From: Triangularia verruculosa
Taxonomy: Eukaryota > Ascomycota > Sordariomycetes > Sordariales > Podosporaceae
DNA length: 64,000 nucleotides
Direction: 5' to 3'
NCBI GenBank assembly: GCA_033296885.1
Contig: MU864015.1
Location: 1 to 64,000 of the forward strand
The notes under the pieces are model-generated. The model was not told the DNA's origin. It saw nothing but the letters and a program-made list of their open reading frames with translations, and did not search any database. A program made the translations under genes and the position numbers. Shown here one piece after another: positions 46,983 through 57,285 of this stretch; position 1 is the first letter of the stretch, and every line of letters begins with the position of its first letter.

Positions 46983-48580
46983 CTAAAATCCCACAGGCGC
47001 AGTCATATATGTCGCCACTTTCTCCTGAGTCCAGGGTCCAGTCTTGCCAATGGTGGTAACAACCCCCGTGGTGACGCCGCCACCCAAAAGGACAGAAAAG
47101 ATTCCCCTCAAAGGGAAGTCAAAGTACTTTGGATAGCTCAGATCATACGGCAGGGCTGCCGTTTGATGACTGAACCGGGCTGAAGTGGGCTTTTTTGAGT
47201 TGGCTAGTGGCCGCTCGCACCACAGAAAACACAGGAAAGGCTCAGCAATTGCAAGTGCTCGCGATCGAGCACGAGATAGGCGCTCTTAGCGCTATCTCAC
47301 CCGTGTGACTCAGATGGCGTGTGTCGTACCAATCACAGGGCTGCCGTAAACAGGCTCCTCACGTCCTTGTGCGTCACCAGCGTGGAAGGCTTGATGGCCA
47401 GGATGGTTAGGTGGATATTGTCCACTTTGGCCCCGATGGCAGGATCGCCGAAAAGGTAGGTTCCACCGCTACCCCAATGCTCAGACTCGAGGTTGGCCAC
47501 TGTTTCCTTGGCGCTGGGAATGCGACTGGCTGGGATCTGCCAGGGCGCAACTGGTGTTTGGAGTTCCAGACTCAGGGTGGCGCAGAAGTCGTAAAAGCGA
47601 GCCCACTCGAACGGGCCATAACAGTACGAGTTGACATAACCGCGCAGAGTGAAGTCATCGGCCTCGTAGCGGTCGACAGCCAGGAAGTCAGGAGACCATT
47701 GACCTCCATAGACAGCCAGCAATTTGAGGTGGTCGGCTGTTCCTTTGGCCAAGGTCGCGGGGCTTGTTCCGTCGCTTCCGTCGTGAGAGTAGATCCAAGT
47801 GGAAGTTCCACCACCCCAGAGGTTGACTTGCCAGGCGAAGGTGACTTCGGGGGCCACAGTGCGGAAGAGCCAGTTGACGGCTGTCACGTAGCCCTTGATT
47901 GTGTCATTGATGGCCGAAGGGATGGAGGTTGAGATATTGTGGTGCGCAAGGGCGTCCTCCAGTGGGGCGCGTACAGGCATAGAGTAGTCAGGGCCAAACC
48001 CGTGTTTCTGCGTCTCGCCGAGGAAGTCGGCGTTGACAACCTGATGTAGCCGACGGGAACATCAGGCTTGCCGGTCTTTTTGGCGAGATTCAGCGAGAGG
48101 ATGAGGTTGCCGAAACTGTGTGCATGCTGAGATCCGTCCGCCAGCTGGTCCTCAACAGCTCCAAGGGACAGGTTGCAGGTGTAGCTGATCATGATGGGTA
48201 AAACCGTGTGGCCTCCACCAAGTTTGCTTTCAATCTTGGCAGCCAGCTCCACAGTTCTGGTCGTGGCCGGATCGTCAGTCAGGTACGTGCCTGGATCACC
48301 GGCGCCATCATTACCGGCATACTTGAAGATGGCTGAGACTTTGGCATTGGTAAGATCTTGTCCCTCCATGTCAAACAAATCTGTCAGAGCACCAAAGCTC
48401 AGGAAGTTGGGGAAACCGCGGACGTTGAGATCGGCGCCCTTGCGGCCTGTCAGGCTGAGCTTGGTGCTACCGTCAGAGGAAACATTGATCTTGGCTGGCG
48501 CTAAAACGGCATAGACCACGGAGCCCTGTAGGAAACCGGAGGTCTGCACCAGGTACTCCCCAGGGGCCTCAGGAGGACTT
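46983..48580 (-). pseudogene. Broken gene for an unrecognised soluble protein (fragment B)
   Basis: The minus strand encodes a continuous protein once two breaks are allowed for. It starts near SPPEAPGEYLVQTSGFL (about 48570) with no ATG, so the 5' end is missing. At about 48035 a one-base shift separates KPDVPVGYI from VVNADFLGETQKHGFGPDY. At 47336 a 173 bp insertion interrupts VRSLFTAAL, which resumes in frame as PYDLSYPKYFDFPLRG and ends GKTGPWTQEKVATYMTAPVGF with a stop at 46983. Recognisable phrases (IMISYTCNLSLG, LKLLAVYGGQWSPDF, LLGGGVTTGVV) recall large bacterial and fungal proteins annotated as carbohydrate-binding, but I cannot assign the family securely. Confidence 0.75.
47163..47335. 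mobile_element. 173 bp insertion with 12 bp target duplication
   Basis: The 12-mer CAGGGCTGCCGT occurs at 47151-47162 and 47336-47347. Removing the 185 bp from one copy to the other restores the reading frame of fragment B exactly. The insert holds two hairpins: TGCTCG/CGAT/CGAGCA (about 47259-47274) and GAGATAG-GCGC/TCTTA/GCGC-TATCTC (about 47275-47300). Its ends (TTGATGAC and ACCAATCA) are weakly inverted at best. A 12 bp duplication would suit a SINE-like or other small non-autonomous insertion. The class is not known. Confidence 0.7.
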
Positions 48581-49202
48581 TGGAGGCGACAAGTACGGGT
48601 ATCAAGTTGTGCTGACGAATCTGTCCCCGGCGACCTCAATGACAAGTTTCACTCTGTCAACGTCGGCGTCAACGCCAAAGTGATTGCTTGGCAGCACTAC
48701 AATTCCACTGGAATCTACAAAGAATGGTGCGTAATTTCCCCGATTGTTCGAAGCTTTTCGCTGACCCATTTGTTCAGGACCGGTGCTGTCAGCAGCATTG
48801 ATGACATCGAGGGCTTGTCCCGCTTCCAGGTCGTGGACGGTGATACCCGCGCCATCTCCTTCCTGTTCAAAGACGACACAGGCGGCAAATACAAGCAGTA
48901 CTCGCTCAAGCTTGATGCCCGCGATGTAGGCAGCGTTTACTCTGTACTCCAACGATGGGGATGAGTATCGGCTTGTTGGCATCATGCCTGAGAACTCCCT
49001 CCCTGTCACGACTGCGCTGTATTTGCGCAATGAGAGCTCCGGAAGCTATCTTTCCGTGGGATCTGTCTTTTTCCAGTGGGACGCAAGCTCAAATGGCGTC
49101 AAGATCGTTGAGAATGACAACTGGCCCAAGCAGCTCAAGTCTGAGCAAAAGGGCCTGAGCTCCTTCTTGATCACCTTGATTGACAATACGCCTTCGGAGT
49201 GA
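48565..49202 (+). pseudogene. Broken gene for an unrecognised protein (fragment A)
   Basis: The plus strand reads FGGDKYGYQVVLTNLSP (from about 48577), then after a one-base loss at about 48627 continues GDLNDKFHSVNVGVNAKVIAW. A canonical 51 bp intron (48727-48777; GTGCGT, GCTGAC, CAG) follows, then TGAVSSIDDIEGLSRF. A one-base gain at about 48946 leads to YSNDGDEYRLVGIMPENSLP and on to a stop at 49200-49202. Two frameshifts and no start codon make it a pseudogene. The intact splice sites say it decayed recently. It starts back to back with fragment B, the two overlapping by about 15 bp at 48565-48580. Confidence 0.7.
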
Positions 49203-49681
49203 TGTTGCCTTGCTCTGGAAAGCCCTTTGTTGTAGCAGGGTATTATGATCTTGGATTTGGTGTACTCGGAAGATATTTGGAATGGAGTCGCTCGTTTACC
49301 GCCAGCTTAAAGTCTTCATGTCATATACGCCCTGTTGCGGTCTTTGAGATTTCGTACAAGAGGTCTGGTTGCTGCGTTAAAAAACTTAATTCTTTCGGCG
49401 TCGGCTACCAGGTAGCTAGGTGAAATATGCGTTTTGCGCTCGTACGTACTTTGTTTGCTGTCTTTATGTGTCGTTGAGCCATCAAACAGGCTGTGGTGAG
49501 GTGCCCCACCTTTCACATGATGTCCATTGTCCCCCACCTCTGTCTTCAATGCTGCTTGCAAACACTGCTGCTTGCCTTTTACCTTTTGCACCAACTTTGA
49601 CACCCAACCATCAGGCCTCTTGTCATTATCGCCAAACTGCTCAGACTCCTCAGCAAGACACTCACAAGACAATCCAGAAAT
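49203..49681. other. Intergenic DNA, no gene seen
   Basis: Normal composition. Short open frames on both strands have no family motif. The right part would hold the promoter of the RNase H gene. Confidence 0.4.
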
Positions 49682-50448
49682 ATGCCTCCCAGTGACGCAG
49701 TTCTGGCGGCCAATCTCTTCAGCCCCTTTCAACGCAGAAGAGGTACTGGTCGGGCTTTCCCCACCAGGTTCTCCCCACCATCCACTTCAGCAACCCCCAT
49801 GGATTTATTTTCTGGTCGAAGGAATCATATGCTGGTTACCAGGCGAGCCAGGTCGTCGTCGAGGCATTGAATCAAGAAGAGCTAACATGGGCTGGCAGGT
49901 ACACCCTCCACAATGATCCCAGTACAGGCTTGATCTTCACAGACGGCGCCTGTCTTGACAACGGCCGGCAACCAGCAAAGGCGGGCTGGGCTTTCTGGCA
50001 TGGTTCTGGGCCTTCGGCCAACAGACTTCTCGCCTCTGGCCGCCTGGAGAAGCAGGGGCCATTCGGAGACGACGGTATGCAGACCAGCAACCGGGCCGAG
50101 CTTCGCGCTGTCATCGCCGCCCTACGTTTCCGTCACTGGCCTGGCGAGGGTTTCCGCAGGCTAGTTATCGCTACCGATTCCGAGTATGTGGTCGAGGGCT
50201 CCACGCAGTGGGCTCGAACATGGATGCAGAATAGATGGGTAAGACGAGGAGGGCGTAGCGTCATGAACAGGGACCTGTGGGAGTCCCTACTGGGTGAGAT
50301 TGAGAAGCACAAGGACAGTGGGATGGCTGTTGAATTCTGGAGGATCCCGAGAGAGTGGAACTCTGTAGCTGATGCCGCCGCAAAGGAGGCCGCCACGAAG
50401 GAGGATGCACCTGAGGAGTGGATGGAAATGATGGGAATCAATATTTAG
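49682..50448 (+). CDS. RNase H-domain protein, 5' end unresolved
   Basis: The frame ending at 50448 is open from about 49697 and encodes an RNase H fold. Strand 1 has FTDGACLDNG (catalytic Asp), then NRAELRAVIAALRF (Glu), then IATDSEYVVEG (Asp), then NSVADAAAKEAA (last Asp), so all four carboxylates are present. The domain starts near LIFTDGAC (about 49930). No ATG exists in this frame before the domain. The nearest good one (49682, MPPSDAVLAANLFSPF) is in another frame, so an intron or a frame change near 49740-49850 is needed. I found no GT...AG pair in the right phase. RNase H enzymes cut RNA in RNA:DNA hybrids. This one resembles free-standing fungal RNase H-like proteins rather than a retroelement remnant. 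Confidence 0.7.
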
Positions 50449-51196
50449 GTATCTGGGCATGTTGTATCGCTGGTATCTCGTTGTTTCTTGGTGGCTTCGT
50501 AGATAAGCATTCATCCGATAGAGTACAAATACGCAGATGCTGATCTGAATTTTGAGAAACTGGTCCTGTTCATGCAGTTCGGTAAACGTGGTGGTCAAAA
50601 GGAATTCTCCTTTGTGGCCAAAGATTGGCGAATATCGTCACGTGGTGGATTTTGGCACAAGCAGTCCCCAAGGCAGCAGGAAACAAGTGCCATGCTTGTG
50701 CTTTTAATTCGTATTGAAGCCTGAAACAGTTGCATCGAGAGCTCGATACGAGACTAGAGTATGCCGAGTAACGTCAAAAAGGTCACGGAGGGGCTTCACC
50801 GTACCTAGTTTACATAATTCCCGACAGAGTCGAGGTAGCATCGAGAGGTCGTGCTAGATCAGAATACGTGTCTGATCACAGAGAAGACACTGCAAATAGC
50901 GCCTGTGCCCGAATCCTTCGCTCTACGCGATGGGCCGATTTACCCGGTACTCGGTGAATTGTAGAGGAACTTGAACATTTAACTGTGCCTCTAGAAGCGG
51001 GGAATGTGTTGGCCAAGCCCCTGGAATGCATCCTTCTTATTTTAGACTGGGTGTCTCTCGGTACACTTTCGAGCCCACAATTCTGGATAGGTATAAAGAC
51101 GATCTCGAGCTGCTCATTTCCAGTACCCATCTCCCTCGTATCTTTACTCTGACGGCAAAGTTCAACCCCACCGAGTCAAGCCTCTTTAAAGTCGCC
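50449..51196. other. Intergenic DNA, no gene seen
   Basis: Normal composition with no recognisable gene. The right end is the leader of the small secreted protein. The frame of that gene is open upstream of its ATG, but the upstream sequence looks non-coding. Confidence 0.4.
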
Positions 51197-51613
51197 ATGC
51201 AACTCGTTGCCCTTCTTTCACTCGCTGCGACAGTCACCGCTGCCAGCTCGCATCTTACTAAAAGATGCTCGCCTGTGTACGATCCCGACCTGGCACTCGG
51301 CTACCTCCCTCCTGCTCCCTGCTGGCAGACCTTCACTCCTGACTGCCAGCCCAAGCTCTCCAACGAGATGACGCTCGTCGTCAAACACAAACTCGCCATT
51401 CTCTACGGCCTGAGCGAATACTGCGTTGGCCATATTGAGGAAGAGCTCGCCCGCGAAGCTGCCGGACGGAAGAACAACAACTGGGTCAGGACGCATGGCA
51501 ACCTTAACCTCATTGGGGGAGGCACGCTCGTCATTTCCAACATGAGCGATGCTGCCGTGGCGAGATACGATCGGCTGACCTATCCTGACGGGCGCACCAG
51601 GGACCAGGCGTAA
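51197..51613 (+). CDS. Small secreted protein, four cysteines
   Basis: 138 residues from the ATG at 51197 (GTCGCCATGC context). An upstream in-frame ATG at 51026 would bury the signal peptide, so I reject it. MQLVALLSLAATVTA is a signal peptide. SSHLTKR is a likely propeptide ending in a Kex2-type Lys-Arg. The mature part has Cys24, Cys42, Cys50 and Cys76, which could form two disulfides, and an Asn/Gly-rich stretch (NLNLIGGGTLVISNMSD). I do not recognise the family. Size, secretion and cysteine content fit a candidate effector or cell-wall protein, but nothing shows its role. Confidence 0.7.
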   Translation: MQLVALLSLAATVTAASSHLTKRCSPVYDPDLALGYLPPAPCWQTFTPDCQPKLSNEMTLVVKHKLAILYGLSEYCVGHIEEELAREAAGRKNNNWVRTHGNLNLIGGGTLVISNMSDAAVARYDRLTYPDGRTRDQA

Positions 51614-51728
51614 GGGGAAGCACGCAGAAGTGTTAAATTGGATACCTTATAGAGGGCATCTCATGACACAACACAGCCACCAGTGGATAGCCAATATTAC
51701 ATACCTTACTTGAAGTCTGTCTCTCTAC

Positions 51729-53446
51729 CTATTTCTTCGACATCTTCCTGACCCTGAAAGTGTAATAAACTCCGATGGCGGCTGCGATATCAACACAATA
51801 TACGCCCACATATGTCCAAAGTTTCTCCATCGGTCTTATGTCCACTGCAGCAAGATACTGGTCCGCAAAGTCAAACCCACAATATCTATATGCCTCAAAG
51901 GGGTTCTGAAGCGACCCAGAATTTTGCCCAACCAGTGGTGACAGGTCATCCCCTCAGAGGGTCAAATATCAAGGTCTCCGAGATGGAGCACTCGACAGGC
52001 CTCTCATGCAGCATAGTCGACATAATACCGCTGATCTAGTACGTAAATAGACTAACGTAGTACATGAAGACCCAGAAATCGGGCAAGGTGATTCTCGTCT
52101 GAAGCACACCGCTGAAGATGGTGCTCATCATGGTCAACAAAACGACGATACCAGCTGCGGCGTGTGCGTCCAGCATGGCGGTAATTAGGTGCCATGTGTG
52201 CAAGACGCTGGCGTAGAAGATGAAGAGCAAAATGAGGCCTTGCCGGGAAGAGGCCTGGTCTGCGCCGACAACGGATAATATGCCGGTGAGGATCTGGTAC
52301 GGAATTTCGACGACAATGTTGGCGATGAGAAACGCTTTCCAAGAATAGGCATTAGAGGGGCGCTCGCGGACTTCGTAAAGAGATCGCTGAGTACCTAATA
52401 AAAACCGGTTGGCTCATTGCTAGTGTTAGTCTCATACTCACAAACGGACGGTGAAGAAACGGAATCTTACCTGCTGGACAGTGTTGTGAAAATGGGGGTA
52501 ACCATGGAGACAGCAAACACAATATTTCTCATTCCCCCATGTGCCCGTCCCATCAGCCTGGAAGAAGGTGAAACCGATGAAAAGGCTGGACATGATTCCC
52601 AGTGCAAACTTGGCAAGCACGTATCGCTGGACTTTTGGCTTTCTCTCCAGACTGAATGCCTGTCTTGGCCTTGTTTGTTAACGCCCTCGGCAACAATCTC
52701 GAGCATGTGCTCGGCTGGATTCACATCATCGCCACAGTTCCTGGCTCCGTGTTGCCCAAAATATCCCAGCAACGACTTGGAATTTTGTCCAAGATCTCCA
52801 GGTACACCGTTTTTCCACCTTTGGCCAGAAACAAAAGACGATCAAAGTGCTGGAACAGGATGGCGTTGGTTGGTGGTTGGTGCACAAGCCAGCTTGGCCC
52901 GCTTCGGCCAACTTGCGTAAAAACACGCAAATAACCCAGGCACTCTGCGAATCAAGGCCACTCGTCCAAAAAGAGTAGAAGTTTGGGCTTGCCAACCGGC
53001 TCAACGCTGATGGTGAGCAACTTTTGTTGTTCGGCATTGAGACCCGTTCGCGTATTCTTCCATACCGAGCATCTTGATGACTTCTTCCGCAGAAACAAAC
53101 TTTCCGCCTTGGAGACCGTCTTGGGGCGACGGAGCATGGCGTTGAAACGAAGGCTTTCTCTCACGGTTGCTGTGTCCATGTGACTGCCCGTCAGACAGTG
53201 GCAGTCAGCGTACTTGCCTTGCCTCGAAGCCGAACTCGATCCGCATTTACCAGCTTCCTTTTTCAGACAATGGGCTCTACCTAGCTTTGTAGCTAAACAT
53301 GCCGTGGCCGAGGTTTGCATTTCGTTCTCCGTCATCACTACCACCTGTGGGACATCAAACCCCGCGCCGCTGACGACGTGGCAACAACCACGTTCAGTTG
53401 TAGGATTCCAGGGAATAAGGTTGGCGATCTCGCCCGGTCTAGGCAA
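51729..53446 (-). pseudogene. PDR-type ABC transporter, C-terminal half, decayed
   Basis: Successive minus-strand fragments match the second half of a fungal pleiotropic drug resistance transporter. They are ATVRESLRFNAMLRRPKTVS (about 53190), LNAEQQKLLTISVEPVGKPK (signature region, about 53030), LLLFLDEWP (Walker B), QPPTNAILFQHFDRLLFLAKGG with the H-loop His altered, and NPAEHMLEIVAEGVNKQGQD. Membrane pieces then follow (about 52060-52340), with a final VGVYCVDIAAAIGVYYTFRV segment and KMSKK before the stop at 51729. The nucleotide-binding GxxGxGKT is not present where expected (about 53400), and several frameshifts occur. The mutations are not RIP-like. Confidence 0.8.
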
Positions 53447-53617
53447 GATCGCGGGGAATCAGCTGAGAATGCGGGGGAATATGATGCGGGGGGGTGGGAC
53501 GTGCAAACCGAGGTGGCCCGGGATTTGCATCATCGTCCGAGGAATGTCAGGAAATATGTGGGATTAAAGGAACGGTGCTTCCTCATACATGGCCGCTCCT
53601 GTTTCTGTACCACTCGC

Positions 53618-55503
53618 ATGTCACCTCTTCAGCCAGTCAAAATGAGTGTTCAGGTGCCTAGGCTTCCCGAAAAGCGTGATGCGGGCTCTCAGTCCGAGGA
53701 AGCAGAGCGCAGCGAGATTGAAAGAATAGGGGGTGTGACGAGAGAGTCGTTTGCCCATTTGGACGAAAAGGCAATTCTGCGCAAGGTAGGTCAGGCCTGT
53801 CAACCTCATTGAAAGACTCTAACTGACCGTTAGATTCATAGATGGATGTCCGTCTCATTCCCATGCTTGCCTTGCTATACCTGCTATCGTTTCTCGATCG
53901 TAAGTTTCTTGGGTCTCCATCCAAGGTGTTTACAGTCTGACTTTGTATTCCAGGTGGCAATATTGGCAACGCCAAAATAGAAGGCCTTCAAGAAGATCTC
54001 GAGTTAACAGACGACCAGTACAATTGGTGTCTCACAGCCTTTTTCTTCACCTACGCCGTGTTCGAGGTCCCCAGCAACCTTATGCTCAAAAAAGTTCGGC
54101 CATCCATCTGGCTTCCGGCAATTATGGTTGCATGGGGCATTGTGATGACTCTGATGGGCATTGTGCATAACTTTACCGGACTACTGACGGCTCGCATCTT
54201 TTTGGGCGTAGCAGAGGCTGGTCTGTTTCCAGGTGTAGCTTACTATTTGACAAACTGGTACAAGCGCGAGGAGATGCAGTTGAGGCAAGCCATGTTTTTC
54301 AGTGCAGCTTCTATTGCAGGTGCATTCAGTGGGCTGTTGGCATTTGCCATTGGAAAAATGGACGGTGTCGGAGGGCTACATGGCTGGCAGTGGATTTTCA
54401 TTCTTGAGGGTAAGTGCCTTACCAGCTTTCTTTATGGTTTGCCCAAGCTGATACAAACTATCTAGGAATTGTAACGGTATTGGTGGCTGTCTTGGCTTTC
54501 TTTACCTTGCATGACTTTCCGGAGACAGCAACCTTTTTGACCGAGGAGGAGCGTGCTTTTGTTGTCTTCAGACTCAAGTATCAAGGGCAAGGCAAAAGAA
54601 ACGAAAACACGGCTTCCCACACCATGGTGGCGCAGGCAGACGATTTCAAGTGGAAGTACGTCAAGCAGGCGTTCTTGGACTGGCAGATTTGGGTCAACAT
54701 CTTTGTTTATTGGGGAGTGTGTACCCCTATTTACCCCTGACCTACTCCATTCAAGCTCTCCAATGCTAACACTCAAATCTCAGATTGTCTGCCCGCTCTA
54801 CGGAATCAGCTTGTTCTTGCCAACAATCATTCGCACACTGGGATATGAGAGCAGCACCGCTCAGCTCATGACTGTCCCGATCTATATCACTGCCGCGATT
54901 CTTGCCGTGATTGTCGCCTACTTCTCCGATCGTGTGGGGCGCAGAAGCCCCTTCATCATCGTTCCCTTGCTCATCATGGTCGTCGGTTTCTCCATGTAGG
55001 TCCTTCGTGTTCTGAATGGAAGGCCCAGCTAACCATGTTAGGTGCATCGCATCTGGAAACCCGCGTGTGGTCTACGGCGGCGTGTTTATCGCAGCTTGCG
55101 CCATCTACCCAGCATTCCCTGGCGTCATCGCTTGGCTTTCAAACAATTTGGCTGGATCACTGAAACGTTCGGTCGGGATGGCGGTTCAAATAGGGGTCGG
55201 AAATCTTGGAGGCGTAAGTCAAGTCATTTGGTTTCGGTATGAACAAGGCTAACATTGATCCTCAAGGCTATGGCATCCAACTTTTATCGCGCAAAAGATG
55301 CTCCGAGATACCAGCTGGGACATGGTCTTGAACTAGGATTCATTGGCGCCGGCATCATTGCATCGCTCATCTTGCTTGTTGGATACAGCACCGCGAATAA
55401 GAAGAGGGCAAGAAAAATGGAGGACGGTGCTTTGAGTCGGTATACCCCGGAGGAGCTCTCCGAAAAGGGGGACAAGGCCATCACGTTTCGATATGTCTAT
55501 TAG
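53618..55503 (+). CDS. MFS permease, anion:cation symporter (Dal5/Tna1-like) family
   Basis: Seven exons: 53618-53785, 53842-53899, 53954-54409, 54466-54716, 54784-54995, 55042-55213 and 55267-55503. The introns are 46-67 bp with GT...AG ends and CTAAC-type branch points, and all phases agree. The product has 517 residues; a second ATG at 53642 is possible. Typical phrases are MDVRLIPMLALLYLLSFLDR at the first membrane helix, NIGNAKIEG, FLGVAEAGLFPGVAYYLTNW, and SDRVGRRSP in the later cytoplasmic loop. About twelve membrane helices are expected. This family takes up carboxylate or small anionic substrates such as allantoate or nicotinate, but the substrate here cannot be read from sequence. 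Its stop is 35 bp from that of the convergent neighbour. Confidence 0.9.
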
Positions 55504-55538
55504 AGATCTAGGTCTGAGTGGCGCCGCAATCGTTAACC

Positions 55539-56681
55539 TTACCAAGCCACTTGGAACGGTAGAACTGACAGAGCAATGCTCATCATCATGACACCCAGAC
55601 CCACTCCAAGAATGCCCGTGCCACTGTCTTTGCCGCTTCCCTCCGGCTCTCCATTCCCCGATTTTCCTTGCTGTCCATCTTTGCCATCAACCCCCGTACG
55701 AGCAGCAACGTTAGCGGGCACGACCCCTGAAAATGTAAATCCTTTGCCTGTGCCCACACCGTTCGGAGCCACACAGCTCATCTTTGCGATACCATCCTTG
55801 CGCTTATAAAACGGCGTCACCTCGTCCACTGTGACGTTTACCATCACTGTCAGAATGGGCCAGAAATTCAGCACATAGCTATCCCAATAGTCCCGCAGAT
55901 CCTGGGTCGAGTTGTAATAGTCTCCCGCGTCTCCCTCAAACTCCCAGCCATCCATCTCCGTTACCGATCCGTTGAGATATTGAATTGGTACGCCGAGTCG
56001 CACCGGTGACTCGCCCCCAGAATTTCCAGGTCCGTCTCCTCCACACTCATCAGGTGTGGGGAATGAGTCGCAAGTTGTGAGCGACCCATAGGCCGATCTA
56101 GTCTCGTTAGGCAACATAACGGAAAACCCATCTAGCCCGGCCTTCTCTAGGGCTGCGATGCATTCATTCGAGATGAATCCTTCACATGAGCCGTCCTCGC
56201 TCAGAGGTTTGTTGTCCGGGTTGTTCCACAGTTCTTTCTGCATATGATGTGGTGGGCTCCACGTCCACATGCACATGCCCCAACTTGGGTCGACGTTGAC
56301 CTTCTTTGTACTGTCAGCATTAGCGATGAGAAGAGAATCTGGCGCCTTGATGGTCGTGCTGTGGCCGATCATGGCTTTGTAATCGTCCGCCCGCCGGTAG
56401 TCGTAGGTTGAGAAGTCCAAAGCGGTGAGCGACAGCGTCCAGCCATCCATTGGCGTTCCGGGGTAAGGCTTTGACACGTCATAGCCTGGGATCTTGAAGA
56501 TTGCCGACGCGTTTGAGGACTCGAGGGCTTCGAGAAACGCAGTGTTATTGGCGTCGTATGGGCCAGTCCTCTCGTTCCAGTGATCGGCGTAGCCACCAAA
56601 ACCGCGACTGAAAAAGGCCAATGAGCCCTTGACAAAAATTGGGCTCAGGAGAGCGAGGTTTGTAGCTGAGATTCTAACCAT
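55539..56681 (-). CDS. Secreted, probably GPI-anchored protein of unknown function
   Basis: 380 residues, one exon, from the ATG at 56681. The N-terminus (MVRISATNLALLSPIFVKGSLAFF) is a signal peptide. The C-terminus has a Gly/Ser/Lys-rich linker (about residues 327-350), small residues (SGKDSGTG) and a hydrophobic tail (ILGVGLGVMMMSIALSVLPF), as in GPI-anchored proteins. The ectodomain has six cysteines and several N-glycosylation sites (NNT, NAS, NET, NGS, NST, NVT) and ends near FTFSGVVPANVAAR. No catalytic motif was recognised. It is probably a fungal-specific cell-surface protein. Confidence 0.8.
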   Translation of the reverse strand: MVRISATNLALLSPIFVKGSLAFFSRGFGGYADHWNERTGPYDANNTAFLEALESSNASAIFKIPGYDVSKPYPGTPMDGWTLSLTALDFSTYDYRRADDYKAMIGHSTTIKAPDSLLIANADSTKKVNVDPSWGMCMWTWSPPHHMQKELWNNPDNKPLSEDGSCEGFISNECIAALEKAGLDGFSVMLPNETRSAYGSLTTCDSFPTPDECGGDGPGNSGGESPVRLGVPIQYLNGSVTEMDGWEFEGDAGDYYNSTQDLRDYWDSYVLNFWPILTVMVNVTVDEVTPFYKRKDGIAKMSCVAPNGVGTGKGFTFSGVVPANVAARTGVDGKDGQQGKSGNGEPEGSGKDSGTGILGVGLGVMMMSIALSVLPFQVAW

Positions 56682-57285
56682 GTTTATATGGGTTGTAGTG
56701 CACTGATTTGAATTTGTTTTGGGGCAGACAAGAAAAACAACTTGGAAAGCAATTTATATGAGGACGTGAGGACGGAGCCCACTCTCGCTAAAACGATTGC
56801 TACCTTATCCGTCACCTGGCATAGTAAGATTGCTAGGTAGTATTGCCTCGGCAGAGGACCCCAGCTAAGAGTGTTGGCTGCAATATCGGAGACAAAAAAG
56901 AAGAGACTAGTACATGAGATGCAGCCTTTAAAAATAAAGGAAAGATGGTAAGGGGACCTTTCATCTGATTTTAGGGCCTGAAAGGTTTCTTTCAATGTCT
57001 ATAAGCTGTCCACGAAGGCATATAGGTATCAGCTATTTTTTAGGGTGGTTGACAGCCTCGTTAAGGTCCGCAATGGGACGAGATCGGAGGAAGAGGGGAT
57101 AAATTGAACTCCGAATGCGAGGGTAGAGTCATGTATGGTTCTAGGGGGATGTTGCAAATTGGAGAGCCTTGTGGCATCTTCGGTTGGACTTCAACATAGA
57201 CTTTGGTGGCTGTGATAATGATATGGTCTCAGGCAGCACCATGGAGGAAGCTATGGTTTCAACCACCCATATTGGGTATCCAACC
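56682..57285. other. Intergenic DNA, no gene seen
   Basis: It contains the promoter of the GPI-like gene and the 3' flank of mgs1. No additional coding or RNA gene was recognised. Confidence 0.45.

Noticed and set aside
47151..47347. The 185 bp unit read as an intron or introner
   Set aside because: No GT...AG pair removes a length that keeps the frame. Only exact excision between the 12-mers does, so it is an insertion.
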